A DNA stretch of 64,000 nucleotides from Bin87 sp963666415 (GCA_963666415.2 CAXXPD010000003.1:1116001-1180000); one strand, 5' to 3'. Counted from the first letter of the stretch, positions 1 to 9,470 are shown. Made by a program: numbers and translations. The notes: generated by a model from the sequence alone, not told the origin.

Positions 1-1052
1 CCGACGCCGTACTTGAGGTCTCGGATGGCGTTCTCGATCTCGGCGTGGCGCCGATGGTCGGCCTCCAGTTCCAGGGTGTCCCCGTCTCGGTCGGTGATGC
101 AGCCGTGATAGCGGTAGCTGGCGAAGAGGGCCAGCTGGGAGCCGGGCGTGGGCTGCACCCGCCGGACGATGAGCCGCACCGGTGCGGCGTCGGGCTCATC
201 CTGGAAGGGGACGTAGGTGGTCTCCGCCACGTCGGCGGCGCCGTCCATCCAGTAGGGAATCGGCGTCCAGTCAGTCTCGGGTATGGCCTCGATGATATTC
301 CGCAGGCGGGCTTGCTGGCGGACGGTGATGGAGTAGCGCACATCCATCTTGCGGCAGACGGCGACGATGGCGTGGGTGTAGAAGCCGCTGTCAGCCCGCA
401 CCGTGAGTTGTCCCCTGGCCCCGCCGTAGCGTACCGCCCCACCGTCTCGCGTAGAAAGTGAGCGGCGCCCCGAACGGTATTGGCGCGGCCCTTGCGCAGC
501 CGAGCCATCAGCACGTCGCCGGTGCCGGCGGCAATGGCCAGCAGCGGGTGATAGCCTCGCTGGCCGGTGTAGCCGTGGTCGCGCGCCCCCTCCTTGGCCA
601 GACCGTATGTCTCGCAGATGGTGGAGTCCAGGTCGATGGTCAACGGCCCGTCGCCGGGTCCGGCCCCAGCCGCCCAGGCCCGGGCCAGCAGCTCACGGCT
701 GACCCGATCCAGTTGGCGGACGTGGCCCCCACCGGAAACTGCGCAGGAAGGTCCCCAGGGTGGATGGCGCCTTGACTACGCAGCCGATGGCGCTAGCCGT
801 CCCGCCGGTGCGCAGCACGTCGGCGTCGTCAATGCAGTCGCCTCCGGCCAGAGCAGACGCCACCAGCGTCATCACCTTGTCGCCGGTGTTGGCTCGGCCT
901 GGGGCGCGACCCAGGTCCAGGTGCCGGTCAACCAGTTCGGGCCGGCCCAGATGCCGGCCCAGCGTGGCTGGCAGGATCAGCCCAGCATTGGCCACCAGGC
1001 GGTGGTCGTCAAAGGCGATTTGGATGCGGTCGGGGTGGTCATCTGCTAGCAT
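1..1052 (-). pseudogene. IS1380-family transposase, frameshifted and cut by window edge
   Basis: Read on the minus strand from an ATG at 1052, the conceptual product has IS1380-type DDE features: an N-terminal AFDDHRLVANAG segment, then a DLDSTICETYG block, GYTGQRGYHPLLA, and further on VRADSGFYTHAIVAVCRK. It cannot be read in one frame. One extra base lies near 728-732 (FRWG then shift to HVRQLDRVS), and a second frame change lies near 430-440 (VGRYA then YGGARGQLTVRADSG). The gene runs off the left edge, so the C-terminus is not seen. The likely right end of the element is near 1121, where CCTGTGCATCTGG begins on the minus strand. Two frameshifts argue for a dead copy unless they are sequencing errors. 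Confidence 0.8.
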
Positions 1053-1260
1053 TTTTTGGGTGCTCCTGGCCTGGGGACGGTTTCCTGTTTCAAAAGCCAT
1101 TATCCCAGATGCACAGGAGCACTTTCTTACCCCTTCAGCACACCGCGACACTCATCTTTTCGGTGGATTGGGGCTAAATCAAAGCCAAGGTGAAATGCGC
1201 AGACGCATGGGGTAAATTTGTGAAGGAACCGAGGTAGCTGGTCTCAGAAATTGCGAGGGG

Positions 1261-1533
1261 TTGGTGATGGGCGTGAGGGAGATAGACCGGTCTCTGGAAC
1301 AATGGCAGATGGGAGTCAAGGACTTGCGGCGGCGTGTGATTCTGGCTCCCACACCCCGGGAGCGGGAAAGGTGGTACGCCATCCTGCTGCTGGCCCAGGG
1401 CTTGACGGCAGCGGCGACGGCGGAGGCGCTGGAGCGGGACCCCCACACTATCGGACGTTGGGCGTCGGCCTTCGGCGAGGGAGGGCCTGCGGCCCTGATA
1501 TTCGAGCAGACCGGTGGTTCCCCCCGCCCTTGA
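1261..1533 (+). CDS. IS630 transposase, first frame (HTH domain)
   Basis: This 90-residue product holds the helix-turn-helix DNA-binding part of an IS630-type transposase: ARERWYAILLLAQG-like text followed by TAAATAEALERDPHTIGRWA and FGEGGPAAL. It ends 20 bases inside the next frame, at a CCCCCCG run near 1518-1525. Such an overlap with a homopolymer is typical of IS630 elements that make the full transposase by ribosomal frameshifting. Whether the shift is programmed or is a mutation cannot be told from one copy. Confidence 0.8.
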   Translation: MVMGVREIDRSLEQWQMGVKDLRRRVILAPTPRERERWYAILLLAQGLTAAATAEALERDPHTIGRWASAFGEGGPAALIFEQTGGSPRP

Positions 1534-2413
1534 CCAGGCGCAGCAGGAGGAGTTGAAAGGGGCGGTGGAGCAACCGCCCGCCACAGCGGGCATCGTAATG
1601 GCTAACTGGTATTGGAAGGTGGTGCGTCAGTTTGTCTCAGAACGGTTTGGCATCAGCCTGAGCCGCAGCAGTTGCCTGAACTGGCTTCACCGGCTGGGGT
1701 TTGCCTTCAAGCGTCCCAAGAAGCGGCTGCTCAAGGCTGATGAGTCCAAGCGGGAGACCTTCGTGGCGGAGTACGCCGTCCGGTGGGAGGAGGCCCAACG
1801 GACTGGAGCCAGGATATTCTTTGCCGACGAGGCCCACTTCCGGGCGGACGCGGAATTGCGGGGGAAGTGGGTGCTGAAGGGTAAGCCTGCGTTGGTGGAC
1901 TCGAGCAGCCCGAGGTACGGGGAGAAGGCCAGCTACTATTCGGCGGTGTGCCTGGAGACGGGCGAGGTGGAATGGATGGAACTGGAGGGCAACAGCAACA
2001 GCGGGACCTCGGTTGCCTTCCTGACGCAACTGAAGGAAAAGCATCCAGGGCCGCTGCGGGTCATCTGGGACAATGCGCCGGCCCATCGTGGGGAGGCGGT
2101 GCGGGAGTACCTCAGGACGCCTGAGCTGGAGCTGAGGCTGGTGAACCTGCCGGGCTACAGCCCGGACTTCAATGCCGATGAGGCTGTCTGGGGTTGGGCG
2201 AGAGAGGAGGCCACTGGCAATCTGTGCTTGGGCAGCAGGGCGGCGGTGCAGGAGAGGGTCGGCAAATTCCTGGCCGGGCTGTCCAGCCGGAAAGACGAGG
2301 TGAGACGGCGCTGCCGGACGGTCCTGCAATCAAGGGCCGAAACACTCCCGCGAGACTCCCGCCCCGATTCCCAGCACCCGGCAAATGCACATCCCACCTT
2401 GGCTTTGGTTTAG
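1514..2413 (+). CDS. IS630 transposase, second frame (DDE catalytic domain)
   Basis: This frame holds the catalytic part of the transposase. The DDE residues can be placed: first Asp in FFADEAHFRAD, second in VIWDNAPAHRGE, and Glu in PGYSPDFNADEAVWGW. An ISLSRSSCLNWLHRLGF segment before the core is the second winged-helix region typical of the family. The natural product is probably a fusion with the preceding HTH frame, so the 1514 start is only the start of the open frame. The last codons overlap the right inverted repeat. The catalytic core appears intact, so the element may be active if frameshifting works. Confidence 0.82.
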   Translation: MVPPALDQAQQEELKGAVEQPPATAGIVMANWYWKVVRQFVSERFGISLSRSSCLNWLHRLGFAFKRPKKRLLKADESKRETFVAEYAVRWEEAQRTGARIFFADEAHFRADAELRGKWVLKGKPALVDSSSPRYGEKASYYSAVCLETGEVEWMELEGNSNSGTSVAFLTQLKEKHPGPLRVIWDNAPAHRGEAVREYLRTPELELRLVNLPGYSPDFNADEAVWGWAREEATGNLCLGSRAAVQERVGKFLAGLSSRKDEVRRRCRTVLQSRAETLPRDSRPDSQHPANAHPTLALV

Positions 2414-2552
2414 CATAATTCCAACCGGGCGTGAATATAAGATTACGGGATTACGCTGGGCAATATCTCCCGTTGCCCGCGCCCTGCCCCCCAAATGCCG
2501 CCACCCCATGTGAAACGACGCCGAGTGGTTCGCAGATGATAAAATCGACGGT

Positions 2553-3170
2553 ATGGATACTGCCGCGAAGATCTCCGCCGCCGTCGCCAAAATCTCTGGT
2601 GGCGAAGTGGTGGCAATACCAACCGACACCCTCTATGGCCTGGCGGCAGATGCCCTCAACCCAGATGCCGTCGAGCGGGTATACACGGTGAAGGGCCGGC
2701 CGGCCGATTTGCCTCTCCCGGTGCTGGTGTCGGGATGGCAACAGGTGAGCCAGGTGGCGAACGTGCGCGGGTCGGTGGCGACGTTGGCTCGGACACTGGC
2801 GGCCCGGTTCTGGCCGGGGTCGCTGACGCTGGTGTTGCCAGCGATGCCGGGATTGCCGGCCAGGTTGACGGCAAACCGGGACACCATCGCAGTGCGGATG
2901 CCAGATCACCCGGTGCCACTCACGCTGGCCCGTGAGTTGGGGCGTCCGATTACCGGCACCAGCGCCAACCCCTCCGGCCAACCTGACATCACCGACCCGT
3001 GCGAGTTGCGGCGGGTTTTGGGCGGGTTGGTCGATGATATGATAATCTGTGGCCCTGAACCATTGGGCACTGCCAGCACCATCGTGTCCGTGTCTGCCGA
3101 AGGAATAACCCTGCTGCGAGAAGGCGCCTTGCCGTACCGGGACATTAGGATCGCCGTCGGTGGGGCATAA
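2553..3170 (+). CDS. tsaC: L-threonylcarbamoyladenylate synthase (Sua5/YciO/YrdC)
   Basis: TsaC makes threonylcarbamoyl-AMP from threonine, bicarbonate and ATP, the first step of the t6A37 modification of ANN-decoding tRNAs. The 205-residue length fits the short bacterial TsaC form without the Sua5 tail. Visible family motifs are PTDTLYGLAADA near residue 23, KGRPADLPLPVLV (substrate-binding K-x-R), and TGTSANPSGQPD near residue 137. It is the first chromosomal gene after the insertion sequences and is followed after about 60 bases by a polyprenyl-synthetase-like gene on the same strand. No clear Shine-Dalgarno sequence precedes the ATG. Confidence 0.9.
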   Translation: MDTAAKISAAVAKISGGEVVAIPTDTLYGLAADALNPDAVERVYTVKGRPADLPLPVLVSGWQQVSQVANVRGSVATLARTLAARFWPGSLTLVLPAMPGLPARLTANRDTIAVRMPDHPVPLTLARELGRPITGTSANPSGQPDITDPCELRRVLGGLVDDMIICGPEPLGTASTIVSVSAEGITLLREGALPYRDIRIAVGGA

Positions 3171-3232
3171 GGTCCGCCCACCTGGAGACTAACATCGTCA
3201 GTTCACCCACATACGACGCCTACCGGCGGGCA

Positions 3233-4231
3233 GTGGACGCCGAGTTGCGGTCTGCCTTTGCCGACCGAAATGGCCTGCTGTACGACATCCTGCGCTACCA
3301 CCTTGGTTGGGTGGACGAGCGGGGCAATCCCGCCGATTCTGCCACCACGCCGTTGCACCTCTGCGGCGGATTGACAATGAGTGCGGGGGAGGCCGTGTCC
3401 GGGGAGTTTCAGAGCGCAGTACCGGCGGCGGCGGCGGTGGAGCTGGTCTACAACTTCGTGCTGGTACATAACGACGTGCAAGCGGGGCGAGTCAACCAGA
3501 ATGACAGCCGACCCAGCATCTGGTGGGTTTGGGGGCCGTCCCAGGCTATCAATGCCGGAGACGGGTTGCACGCGCTGGCCCGTTCGGTGCTCATGCGGTT
3601 GTCCGACCGTGGCGTGTCTGCAGAGGCGGTGCTGGCTTCATTGCGGTCGCTGGACCAGGCTTGCCTGACCCTGTGCGAAGGCCAGTACATGGACCTGAAC
3701 TATCAGGACGAACTCATGGTTTCCGAGGCCGCTTATCTCGATATGATTGGGCGCAAAGCCGGGGCCCTCGCTGGTTGCGCCGCGCAGCTCGGGGCAGCGT
3801 CGGCGGGAGCGAATGCGACTACCAGCGCAGCCATGCAGCGTTGGGGCGCCAATCTGGGCATGGCAATGCAGATTTACTCCGATATCGCCGATTTGTGGGG
3901 CAGTCGCGGCGACGGGTTCACCCCCAGCAACGTACTCAACAAGAAGAAAAACCTCCCCCTAATCCACGGGCTGGAAACCGCTCCAACGTCGGTCAAGCGG
4001 GAGCTGGGCGGCATCTACATGAAACGGGTGCTGGAAGCCGACGATGCCAAACGCGTGGTGGCCATCCTGACCGACAGCGGCTCGCGAGCCTATGCCGAGG
4101 AAAAGGCCGGCGCGTTGCTGGCAGAAGCCTCTGCTTTCATCATCGCAGACGGCGGGGAATTGGCCCAACCGGAAGCGTTGCGGTGGGCTGCGGAACTGGT
4201 GGCTGCCGGCAACGCCGCGGCGGCGGTCTAG
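3233..4231 (+). CDS. polyprenyl synthetase family protein with degenerate Asp-rich motifs
   Basis: Fold-family match is to trans-prenyltransferases (isoprenoid chain elongation), seen in YNFVLVHNDVQAG, RPSIWWVWGPSQAINAGDG, LDLNYQ-like spacing, and the late KKKNLPLIHGLE stretch. The catalytic motifs are unusual. The first DDxxD motif reads NDVQA and the second reads SDIAD, so several Mg-diphosphate-binding Asp residues are replaced. The GTG start at 3233 is the first standard start, but the frame is open further upstream (to about 3182) and the helix TYDAYRRAVDAELR would make a better N-terminus, so the true start may be a non-standard codon upstream. It may be an altered-function homologue rather than an active GGPP synthase. 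Confidence 0.7.
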   Translation: MDAELRSAFADRNGLLYDILRYHLGWVDERGNPADSATTPLHLCGGLTMSAGEAVSGEFQSAVPAAAAVELVYNFVLVHNDVQAGRVNQNDSRPSIWWVWGPSQAINAGDGLHALARSVLMRLSDRGVSAEAVLASLRSLDQACLTLCEGQYMDLNYQDELMVSEAAYLDMIGRKAGALAGCAAQLGAASAGANATTSAAMQRWGANLGMAMQIYSDIADLWGSRGDGFTPSNVLNKKKNLPLIHGLETAPTSVKRELGGIYMKRVLEADDAKRVVAILTDSGSRAYAEEKAGALLAEASAFIIADGGELAQPEALRWAAELVAAGNAAAAV

Positions 4232-4274
4232 CTCCGGCGGCGGCGCGATGCCCGGCATCTGGTGAGGCGATACG

Positions 4275-5471
4275 ATGGCGAAACGTCAGCTCACTCAACT
4301 GGACGTTGCCGGCAAGACGGTCCTGGTGCGCGTCGATTTTAATGTTCCCATCGAGCAGGGCGTGGAGATAATAGCCCAATACGACCAGCGGTTGCGGGCG
4401 ACGCTGCCAACGATAGACTACCTGCTGGAACGCGATTGCAAGGTCGTGCTATGTTCGCATTTGGGCCGACCTCGGGGCAAGGTGGACGAGGCATTGCGGT
4501 TGTTCCCGGTGGGAGATCGCCTGGGTGTGTTGCTCGGTCATCCGGTTACCAGTTTGTCCGATTGCATCGGGCCGGAAGTTGCCAGTGAGGTAGCTGCGAT
4601 GGAAAGCGGCCAAGTATACCTTCTGGAAAACCTGCGCTTCCACGAGGGCGAGGAAAATAACGACGACGCTTTCAGCAAAGAACTGGCAGCGCTGGCCGAT
4701 TGCTTCGTGATGGACGCGTTTGCGGTAGCGCATCGCGCCCACGCATCTACGGTTGGGCTCCCCAGGATGCTCCCGTCGGCGATGGGATTGCTGATGCAGC
4801 GCGAGGTCGAATCACTGGGGCTGGCGCTGACCTCGCCGGAGCGGCCGCTGGCAGCGCTGATGGGCGGCGCCAAGGTCAGCGACAAAATCCTGGTGCTGGA
4901 AAACCTGCTTGGGAACCTCGATCGGCTGTATATCGGTGGCGGCATGGCCGTTACCTTCCTGGCTGCCCTGGGCAAACCGGTGGGTGCATCGCCGGTGGAG
5001 GCAGACCGACTGGACTTTGCCCGCGAAGTCATCGACCGGGCCAAACGGGGTACCATCGAGCTGCACGTGCCAACGGATATCGTCGCCGCCAGCGAGTTTG
5101 AGCCGCACCCGGTGGAATCTCAAACGTTCCCGGTGGACGGGGTGCCCGATGGTTGGTACATAATGGACGTGGGCAATGCCACCGCCCAATCCTTCGCCCG
5201 GGGGCTGGCAGACTGCAAGACCATCATTTGGAACGGGCCGATGGGTGTGTTCGAGATGGAACGATTCAGCGCCGGCACCCGCACGGTGGCGAATGCCATC
5301 GCGGGGTTGCCCAACGCGACCACCGTAGTGGGCGGAGGTTCAACTGCCGAAGCCGTGGAAGCATTGGGCCTGGAAACCAGCATGACTCACGTGTCCACTG
5401 GCGGCGGCGCCTCTCTGGAGTTCCTGGAGGGTCGCGAGCTGCCGGGGATAGCGGCATTGCCTGACGCCTAA
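4275..5471 (+). CDS. pgk: phosphoglycerate kinase
   Basis: This enzyme interconverts 1,3-bisphosphoglycerate/ADP and 3-phosphoglycerate/ATP in glycolysis and gluconeogenesis. Length (398 residues) is normal. Motifs in order: VLVRVDFNVPIEQG near residue 15, CSHLGRPRGKVDEALRL, ENLRFHEGEENND, DAFAVAHRAHASTVG, then the C-terminal nucleotide domain with MGGAKVSDKILVLENLL, IWNGPMGVFE and VVGGGSTAEAVE. It heads a run of three lower-glycolysis genes (pgk, apgM, tpiA) on the same strand with short gaps, likely one transcript. Confidence 0.95.
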   Translation: MAKRQLTQLDVAGKTVLVRVDFNVPIEQGVEIIAQYDQRLRATLPTIDYLLERDCKVVLCSHLGRPRGKVDEALRLFPVGDRLGVLLGHPVTSLSDCIGPEVASEVAAMESGQVYLLENLRFHEGEENNDDAFSKELAALADCFVMDAFAVAHRAHASTVGLPRMLPSAMGLLMQREVESLGLALTSPERPLAALMGGAKVSDKILVLENLLGNLDRLYIGGGMAVTFLAALGKPVGASPVEADRLDFAREVIDRAKRGTIELHVPTDIVAASEFEPHPVESQTFPVDGVPDGWYIMDVGNATAQSFARGLADCKTIIWNGPMGVFEMERFSAGTRTVANAIAGLPNATTVVGGGSTAEAVEALGLETSMTHVSTGGGASLEFLEGRELPGIAALPDA

Positions 5472-5528
5472 CTGCACTGGGATGTAAACTCGCAGCCGCA
5501 ACTCGGACGTTGCGACGACGGAGCGCAA

Positions 5529-6734
5529 ATGATTGACCTCGAACAAATTCACGCCAGCATCGCGTCCACTCCATCCAAGATCGTCCTGTTGGTGGCGGAC
5601 GGACTTGGTGGGTTGGCGCATCCGGATACCCGCCGGTCGGAACTGGAAACCGCCGACATTCCCAATCTGGATGCGTTGGCGCGGGAGAGCGCCTGCGGCT
5701 TGACCACCCCGGTCGAGATCGGCGTGGCGCCCGGTAGTGGCCCGGGTCATCTGGCCCTGTTTGGCTACGACCCGTTGAAATACCTTATCGGGCGCGGCGC
5801 GCTGGAGGCTTTGGGCATTGGTGTTGAATTGCTACCCGGCGATGTGGCGGCACGCGGAAACTTCTGCGCCGTAAATGACGAGGGTCTGCTGACCGACCGG
5901 CGCGCTGGTCGCATCCCTACTGCACAGAGCGCCCCGCTGTGCGAGCGACTGGATCGCATCGAGATACCCGGAGTGCAGGTGGACGTATTTCCGGTGCAGG
6001 ATTACCGGTTCGTGTTGCGGTTACGGGGCGAGGGTCTGTCGGATCAGGTGGATGAAACCGACCCGCAGCGCGAGGGAATGGCGCCTAAAATCGCCCGCGC
6101 TCTGAACCCCGAAGCACAACGCACCGCCGAAATCGTGCAGCAGTTTGTGTCAGAAGCCGGCCAGATGCTGGCGGAGGATCAACCCGCCAACATGGTTTTG
6201 CTCCGGGGCTGGGCGCAGCTGCCGAACCTGCCTGATTTCGGCGCCGTGTATCACCTGAACCCGGCCGCCATCGCCGCCTACCCAATGTATCGCGGCCTGG
6301 CGTCGGTAGCCAATATGCGTATTATCCCTACGGGTATGTCATTTGGCGACGAAGTGCAGACGCTGCGCGCCAATTGGAATGATCACGATTTCTTCTTCAT
6401 CCACTACAAACCGGCCGATACCGCCGGCGAAGATGGCGATTTCGAGGGCAAGGTACGACGGCTCGAAGAACTGGACGCCCATATCCCGCACATCATGAAT
6501 TTGAAGCCGGACGTGCTGATGGTCGCCGGTGACCACGCCACGCCCGCGATTATGGCGTCTCACAGCTGGCATCCCGTGCCGTTTTTGCTGCACTCTCAAC
6601 TCACGTTGGGGGAGGGCGTGGACGGTTTCAGCGAACGGGACTGCGCGCAGGGTTCGTTGGGTCGAATTCCGGCGCAAGCGATAATGCTGCTGGCCCTGTC
6701 TCATGCCGGCAAGCTGGCCAAATACGGCCCCTAG
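5529..6734 (+). CDS. apgM: 2,3-bisphosphoglycerate-independent phosphoglycerate mutase, archaeal type
   Basis: ApgM converts 3-phosphoglycerate to 2-phosphoglycerate and belongs to the alkaline phosphatase superfamily. The start of the protein gives the first metal ligand in KIVLLVADGLGGL; PGSGPGHLALFGYD carries the nucleophile Ser region; later come RGNFCAVND, TDRRAGRIPT, FFFIHYKPADTAGEDGDF and MVAGDHATPAIMASHSWHPVPF, which supply the remaining metal ligands. The length (401 residues) fits the archaeal-type family, not the 510-residue bacterial GpmI. It lies between pgk and tpiA. The ATG follows a GGAGCG ribosome-binding sequence. Confidence 0.93.
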   Translation: MIDLEQIHASIASTPSKIVLLVADGLGGLAHPDTRRSELETADIPNLDALARESACGLTTPVEIGVAPGSGPGHLALFGYDPLKYLIGRGALEALGIGVELLPGDVAARGNFCAVNDEGLLTDRRAGRIPTAQSAPLCERLDRIEIPGVQVDVFPVQDYRFVLRLRGEGLSDQVDETDPQREGMAPKIARALNPEAQRTAEIVQQFVSEAGQMLAEDQPANMVLLRGWAQLPNLPDFGAVYHLNPAAIAAYPMYRGLASVANMRIIPTGMSFGDEVQTLRANWNDHDFFFIHYKPADTAGEDGDFEGKVRRLEELDAHIPHIMNLKPDVLMVAGDHATPAIMASHSWHPVPFLLHSQLTLGEGVDGFSERDCAQGSLGRIPAQAIMLLALSHAGKLAKYGP

Positions 6735-6811
6735 TGCCTGCGGGCCGGTGGTATGACTCGGCTCGTGAATCTAATGGTGCATGAACTCTCTGGCGAGGTG
6801 AAGCCCTGGCA

Positions 6812-7579
6812 ATGACTGTCCCAACCCCAATCGTAGCCGGAAACTGGAAGATGAACACCGACATTGCCGGCGGCACAGCCCTGGCTGCGGCTATCGCGGC
6901 CGGCGTCGGCGCAATAGTTGGCGTCGACCTGGTGGTCTGCCCACCGTTCGTGTCGCTGGCCACGGTGCGTGATGCTGTGGCCGGCAGCGGTGTCAGCGTG
7001 GGCGCCCAGAATATGCACGCTGACGGGAATGGCGCGTTCACCGGCGAGATTGCGCCGCCAATGCTGGTGGGACTCTGCGAGTACGTAATCATCGGACATT
7101 CGGAGCGTCGGCAATTCTTCGGAGAAACGGACGATTCGGTGGGTCGGAAGGTTGCCGCCGCAGTTGCGCACGAACTGCGACCCATCGTGTGCGTGGGCGA
7201 AACACTGTCGGAAAGGGAATCGGGCAACGCCGCCGAGGTAATCCGCTGGCAGGTAACGTCGGCGTTGGCCGAGCTGGACGCTGGAGATGCTGATGGTCTG
7301 GTCATAGCCTACGAACCGGTCTGGGCCATCGGCACCGGGCGGGCGGCAACGCCGGAAATCGCCGACCAGATAATGGGTGGCGCAATTCGCTCCACCGTGG
7401 CTGCGGTGTTGGGACTCGATGTGGCTGCGGCGGTCCCGCTGCTCTACGGCGGCAGTGTTAACGCCGCCAACGCCGCCGAATTCGCCGCTGTGGAAAACGT
7501 CAACGGCGCGCTGGTCGGCGGGGCCAGCCTGGACGCTGGTTCGTTTCTGGCAGTGGCGCTTGCGTTTGCCGGTGCTTAG
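6812..7579 (+). CDS. tpiA: triosephosphate isomerase
   Basis: TpiA interconverts dihydroxyacetone phosphate and glyceraldehyde 3-phosphate. All catalytic parts are visible: Lys in GNWKMNTD near residue 11, His in YVIIGHSERRQFF near residue 95, Glu in AYEPVWAIGTGRA near residue 167, and the phosphate-binding LYGGSVNAANAAEF loop. Length (255 residues) is normal. A GAGGTG ribosome-binding site precedes the ATG. It is the third gene of the pgk-apgM-tpiA run, and its stop overlaps the open frame leading into miaA. Confidence 0.95.
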   Translation: MTVPTPIVAGNWKMNTDIAGGTALAAAIAAGVGAIVGVDLVVCPPFVSLATVRDAVAGSGVSVGAQNMHADGNGAFTGEIAPPMLVGLCEYVIIGHSERRQFFGETDDSVGRKVAAAVAHELRPIVCVGETLSERESGNAAEVIRWQVTSALAELDAGDADGLVIAYEPVWAIGTGRAATPEIADQIMGGAIRSTVAAVLGLDVAAAVPLLYGGSVNAANAAEFAAVENVNGALVGGASLDAGSFLAVALAFAGA

Positions 7580-7647
7580 CCATTAGCGTTCTCGATTCCG
7601 CCAGCGTTTTCGATTCCACGGTCCCGGATCGACCCCAACTTGTAGCC

Positions 7648-8586
7648 GTGGTGGGGCCGACCGCGGTGGGTAAAACGGCCCTGGCGATCCATCTGGCCCG
7701 GCAGTTTGGCGGTGAGGTCATCAACGCCGACAGCCGTCAGGTGTACGTCGGTATGGACATCGGGACGGCCAAACCCACCGCCGAGGAGCAGGCGGCGGCC
7801 CGCCACCATCTGATTGATATTTGTTCACCCGCAACGCCGTTCAGCCTGGGGGAGTTCATCCCCCTGGCGGTGAAGACAATCTCGGAAATCGCCGGCCGCA
7901 GACAGTTACCGATACTATGCGGCGGAACCGGCCAGTACGTGTGGGCGCTGTTGGAGGGGTGGGATGTGCCCAGTGTGTTGCCCAATGCGGAGTTTCGGAA
8001 GGCAATGGAGCAGCGGGCCCGGGCTGAGGGTGTGCAAGCGTTGTGGCTAGAGCTTCAGGAGGTCGACCCGGTTCGCGCGGAGGAAATTGGTCCCAACAAC
8101 CTGCGGCGTCTGATTCGCGCTCTGGAAATCCGCCGCAACTCGAACGGTGCGATGGCAACCAATGGCAAGGCAACTTCACCGCCGTACAACGTCCTTATCA
8201 TCGGTCTGGAGGCGGATCGCGCATACCTCTACCGGCGCATCGACGACCGGGTGGACCGGATGATGGCTAACGGGTTGCTGGACGAGGCCCGGCGGCTGGC
8301 GTCTGAGGGATACACCCTCGGGGAAGGGCCCCTGTCGGGGGTCGGCTACGACCAGCTGGGACAGTATCTGTCGAACAACATGACGCTGGATGAAGCGGTG
8401 GCACAGACCAAAACCCGCACGCATCGCCTGGTGCGCCGCCAGAATACCTGGTTCAAACGCGGCGACCAGCGCATCACGTGGCTGGACACGACTGACCGCG
8501 ACCCCGCCGAGCCGGCCGCGGCGGCGGTACGGGAATTCCTCGAGTCGTCGGGGGCGTGTGGTACAATTGGCCGGTATTCAGGATGA
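7648..8586 (+). CDS. miaA: tRNA dimethylallyltransferase
   Basis: MiaA adds the dimethylallyl group to A37 of tRNAs reading UNN codons. The P-loop VGPTAVGKTALAIHLA is at the very N-terminus, followed by INADSRQVYVGMDIGTAKPT, HHLIDICSP, PILCGGTGQYVWALLEGW, NLRRLIRALEI, GVGYDQLGQYL, and the C-terminal KTRTHRLVRRQNTWFKR. The GTG at 7648 leaves only one residue before the P-loop core. The frame is open back into the end of tpiA and lacks ATG, GTG or TTG there, so either the short N-terminus is real or a rare start (for example ATT at 7582) is used. Its isoprenoid substrate links it to prenyl metabolism. Confidence 0.92.
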   Translation: MVGPTAVGKTALAIHLARQFGGEVINADSRQVYVGMDIGTAKPTAEEQAAARHHLIDICSPATPFSLGEFIPLAVKTISEIAGRRQLPILCGGTGQYVWALLEGWDVPSVLPNAEFRKAMEQRARAEGVQALWLELQEVDPVRAEEIGPNNLRRLIRALEIRRNSNGAMATNGKATSPPYNVLIIGLEADRAYLYRRIDDRVDRMMANGLLDEARRLASEGYTLGEGPLSGVGYDQLGQYLSNNMTLDEAVAQTKTRTHRLVRRQNTWFKRGDQRITWLDTTDRDPAEPAAAAVREFLESSGACGTIGRYSG

Positions 8587-8612
8587 CGTCAGGTAGACCC
8601 GGAGTAGCTGCT

Positions 8613-9470
8613 ATGGAATTCACCAAAATGCATGGCGCGGGCAACGATTACGTTTACATTGACGCCCGAGATATGCCCGAACGGGATTGGGGAATTTTGT
8701 CGCAATCCATCTCCGACCGGCATTTCGGCGTCGGTAGCGACGGCCTGATTCTGGTGATGAATTCAGAAGTTGCCGATCTGCAGATGCGGATGTTCAACTC
8801 GGACGGTTCCGAGGGCGAGATGTGCGGCAATGGTATCCGTTGTTTCGCCAAATACGCCATTGAGCGCGGCATGGTGGCACCGTCGGTGGCGTCCGTTACA
8901 GTCGACACGCTGGCCGGCATCCGCACGGTGGTGCCGCATTTCCTCGGGTCGGCGGTCGATTCGGCGCGGGTCAGCATGGGCGCACCGCGATTGTCGCCGT
9001 CCGATATACCCGTTGACCTGGATCCTGCCATTGCCAGCCAGGGCGGGCCCATCGTGCATTACGCACTGCAACCAGGTGATTTTCGGTTGTACGTTACCCT
9101 GGTGTCCATGGGCAACCCCCACGCGGTTACGTTCATCGACCAGCCGGTTGGTGAGTTCCCGCTGCACAATATCGGCCCGTTGGTGGAACGCCATCCGATC
9201 TTTCCACGGCGCGCCAACTTTGAAATCGTCAATTTGCGGGAAGACGGCAACCTTGATGCCCGGGTGTGGGAACGTGGTTCCGGCGAAACCATGGCCTGCG
9301 GCACGGGTGCTTGCGCCATCGCGGTGGCATCACGGCTGTTGGGTCACACCGGCGATCGGGTTGCGGTAAACCTGCCGGGGGGCACGCTGACCATAGATTG
9401 GGACGGCGTCGGCGAGGTCTATCTGGAAGGGCCGGCCAAAGAAGTATTCAGCGGAGTGTGGACAGAATGA
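8613..9470 (+). CDS. dapF: diaminopimelate epimerase
   Basis: DapF converts LL- to meso-diaminopimelate for lysine and peptidoglycan. The catalytic cysteine pair is visible: SEGEMCGNGIRCFAKY near residue 73 and MACGTGACAIAVASRL near residue 229. The N-terminal MEFTKMHGAGNDYVYID is the standard DapF opening, so the ATG at 8613 is preferred over the in-frame start at 8556. The stop TGA overlaps the next ATG (ATGA). Together with dapL 1.7 kb downstream it points to the aminotransferase variant of lysine synthesis, with an inserted three-gene module between them. Confidence 0.95.
   Translation: MEFTKMHGAGNDYVYIDARDMPERDWGILSQSISDRHFGVGSDGLILVMNSEVADLQMRMFNSDGSEGEMCGNGIRCFAKYAIERGMVAPSVASVTVDTLAGIRTVVPHFLGSAVDSARVSMGAPRLSPSDIPVDLDPAIASQGGPIVHYALQPGDFRLYVTLVSMGNPHAVTFIDQPVGEFPLHNIGPLVERHPIFPRRANFEIVNLREDGNLDARVWERGSGETMACGTGACAIAVASRLLGHTGDRVAVNLPGGTLTIDWDGVGEVYLEGPAKEVFSGVWTE

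Larger units (their letters stand above)
1171..2416 (+). mobile_element. IS630-family insertion sequence, complete
   Basis: Imperfect terminal inverted repeats of about 25 bp lie at 1173-1197 and 2390-2414 (GCTAAATCAAAGCCAAGG against GCTAAACCAAAGCCAAGG on the opposite strand) and enclose two overlapping transposase frames. The element is about 1.24 kb, a normal IS630 size. Exact ends are uncertain by a few bases because the TA target duplication could not be fixed. Confidence 0.85.

Noticed and set aside
693..1151. Separate small gene
   Set aside because: It is the N-terminal frame of the broken IS1380 transposase, which continues in other frames to the left.
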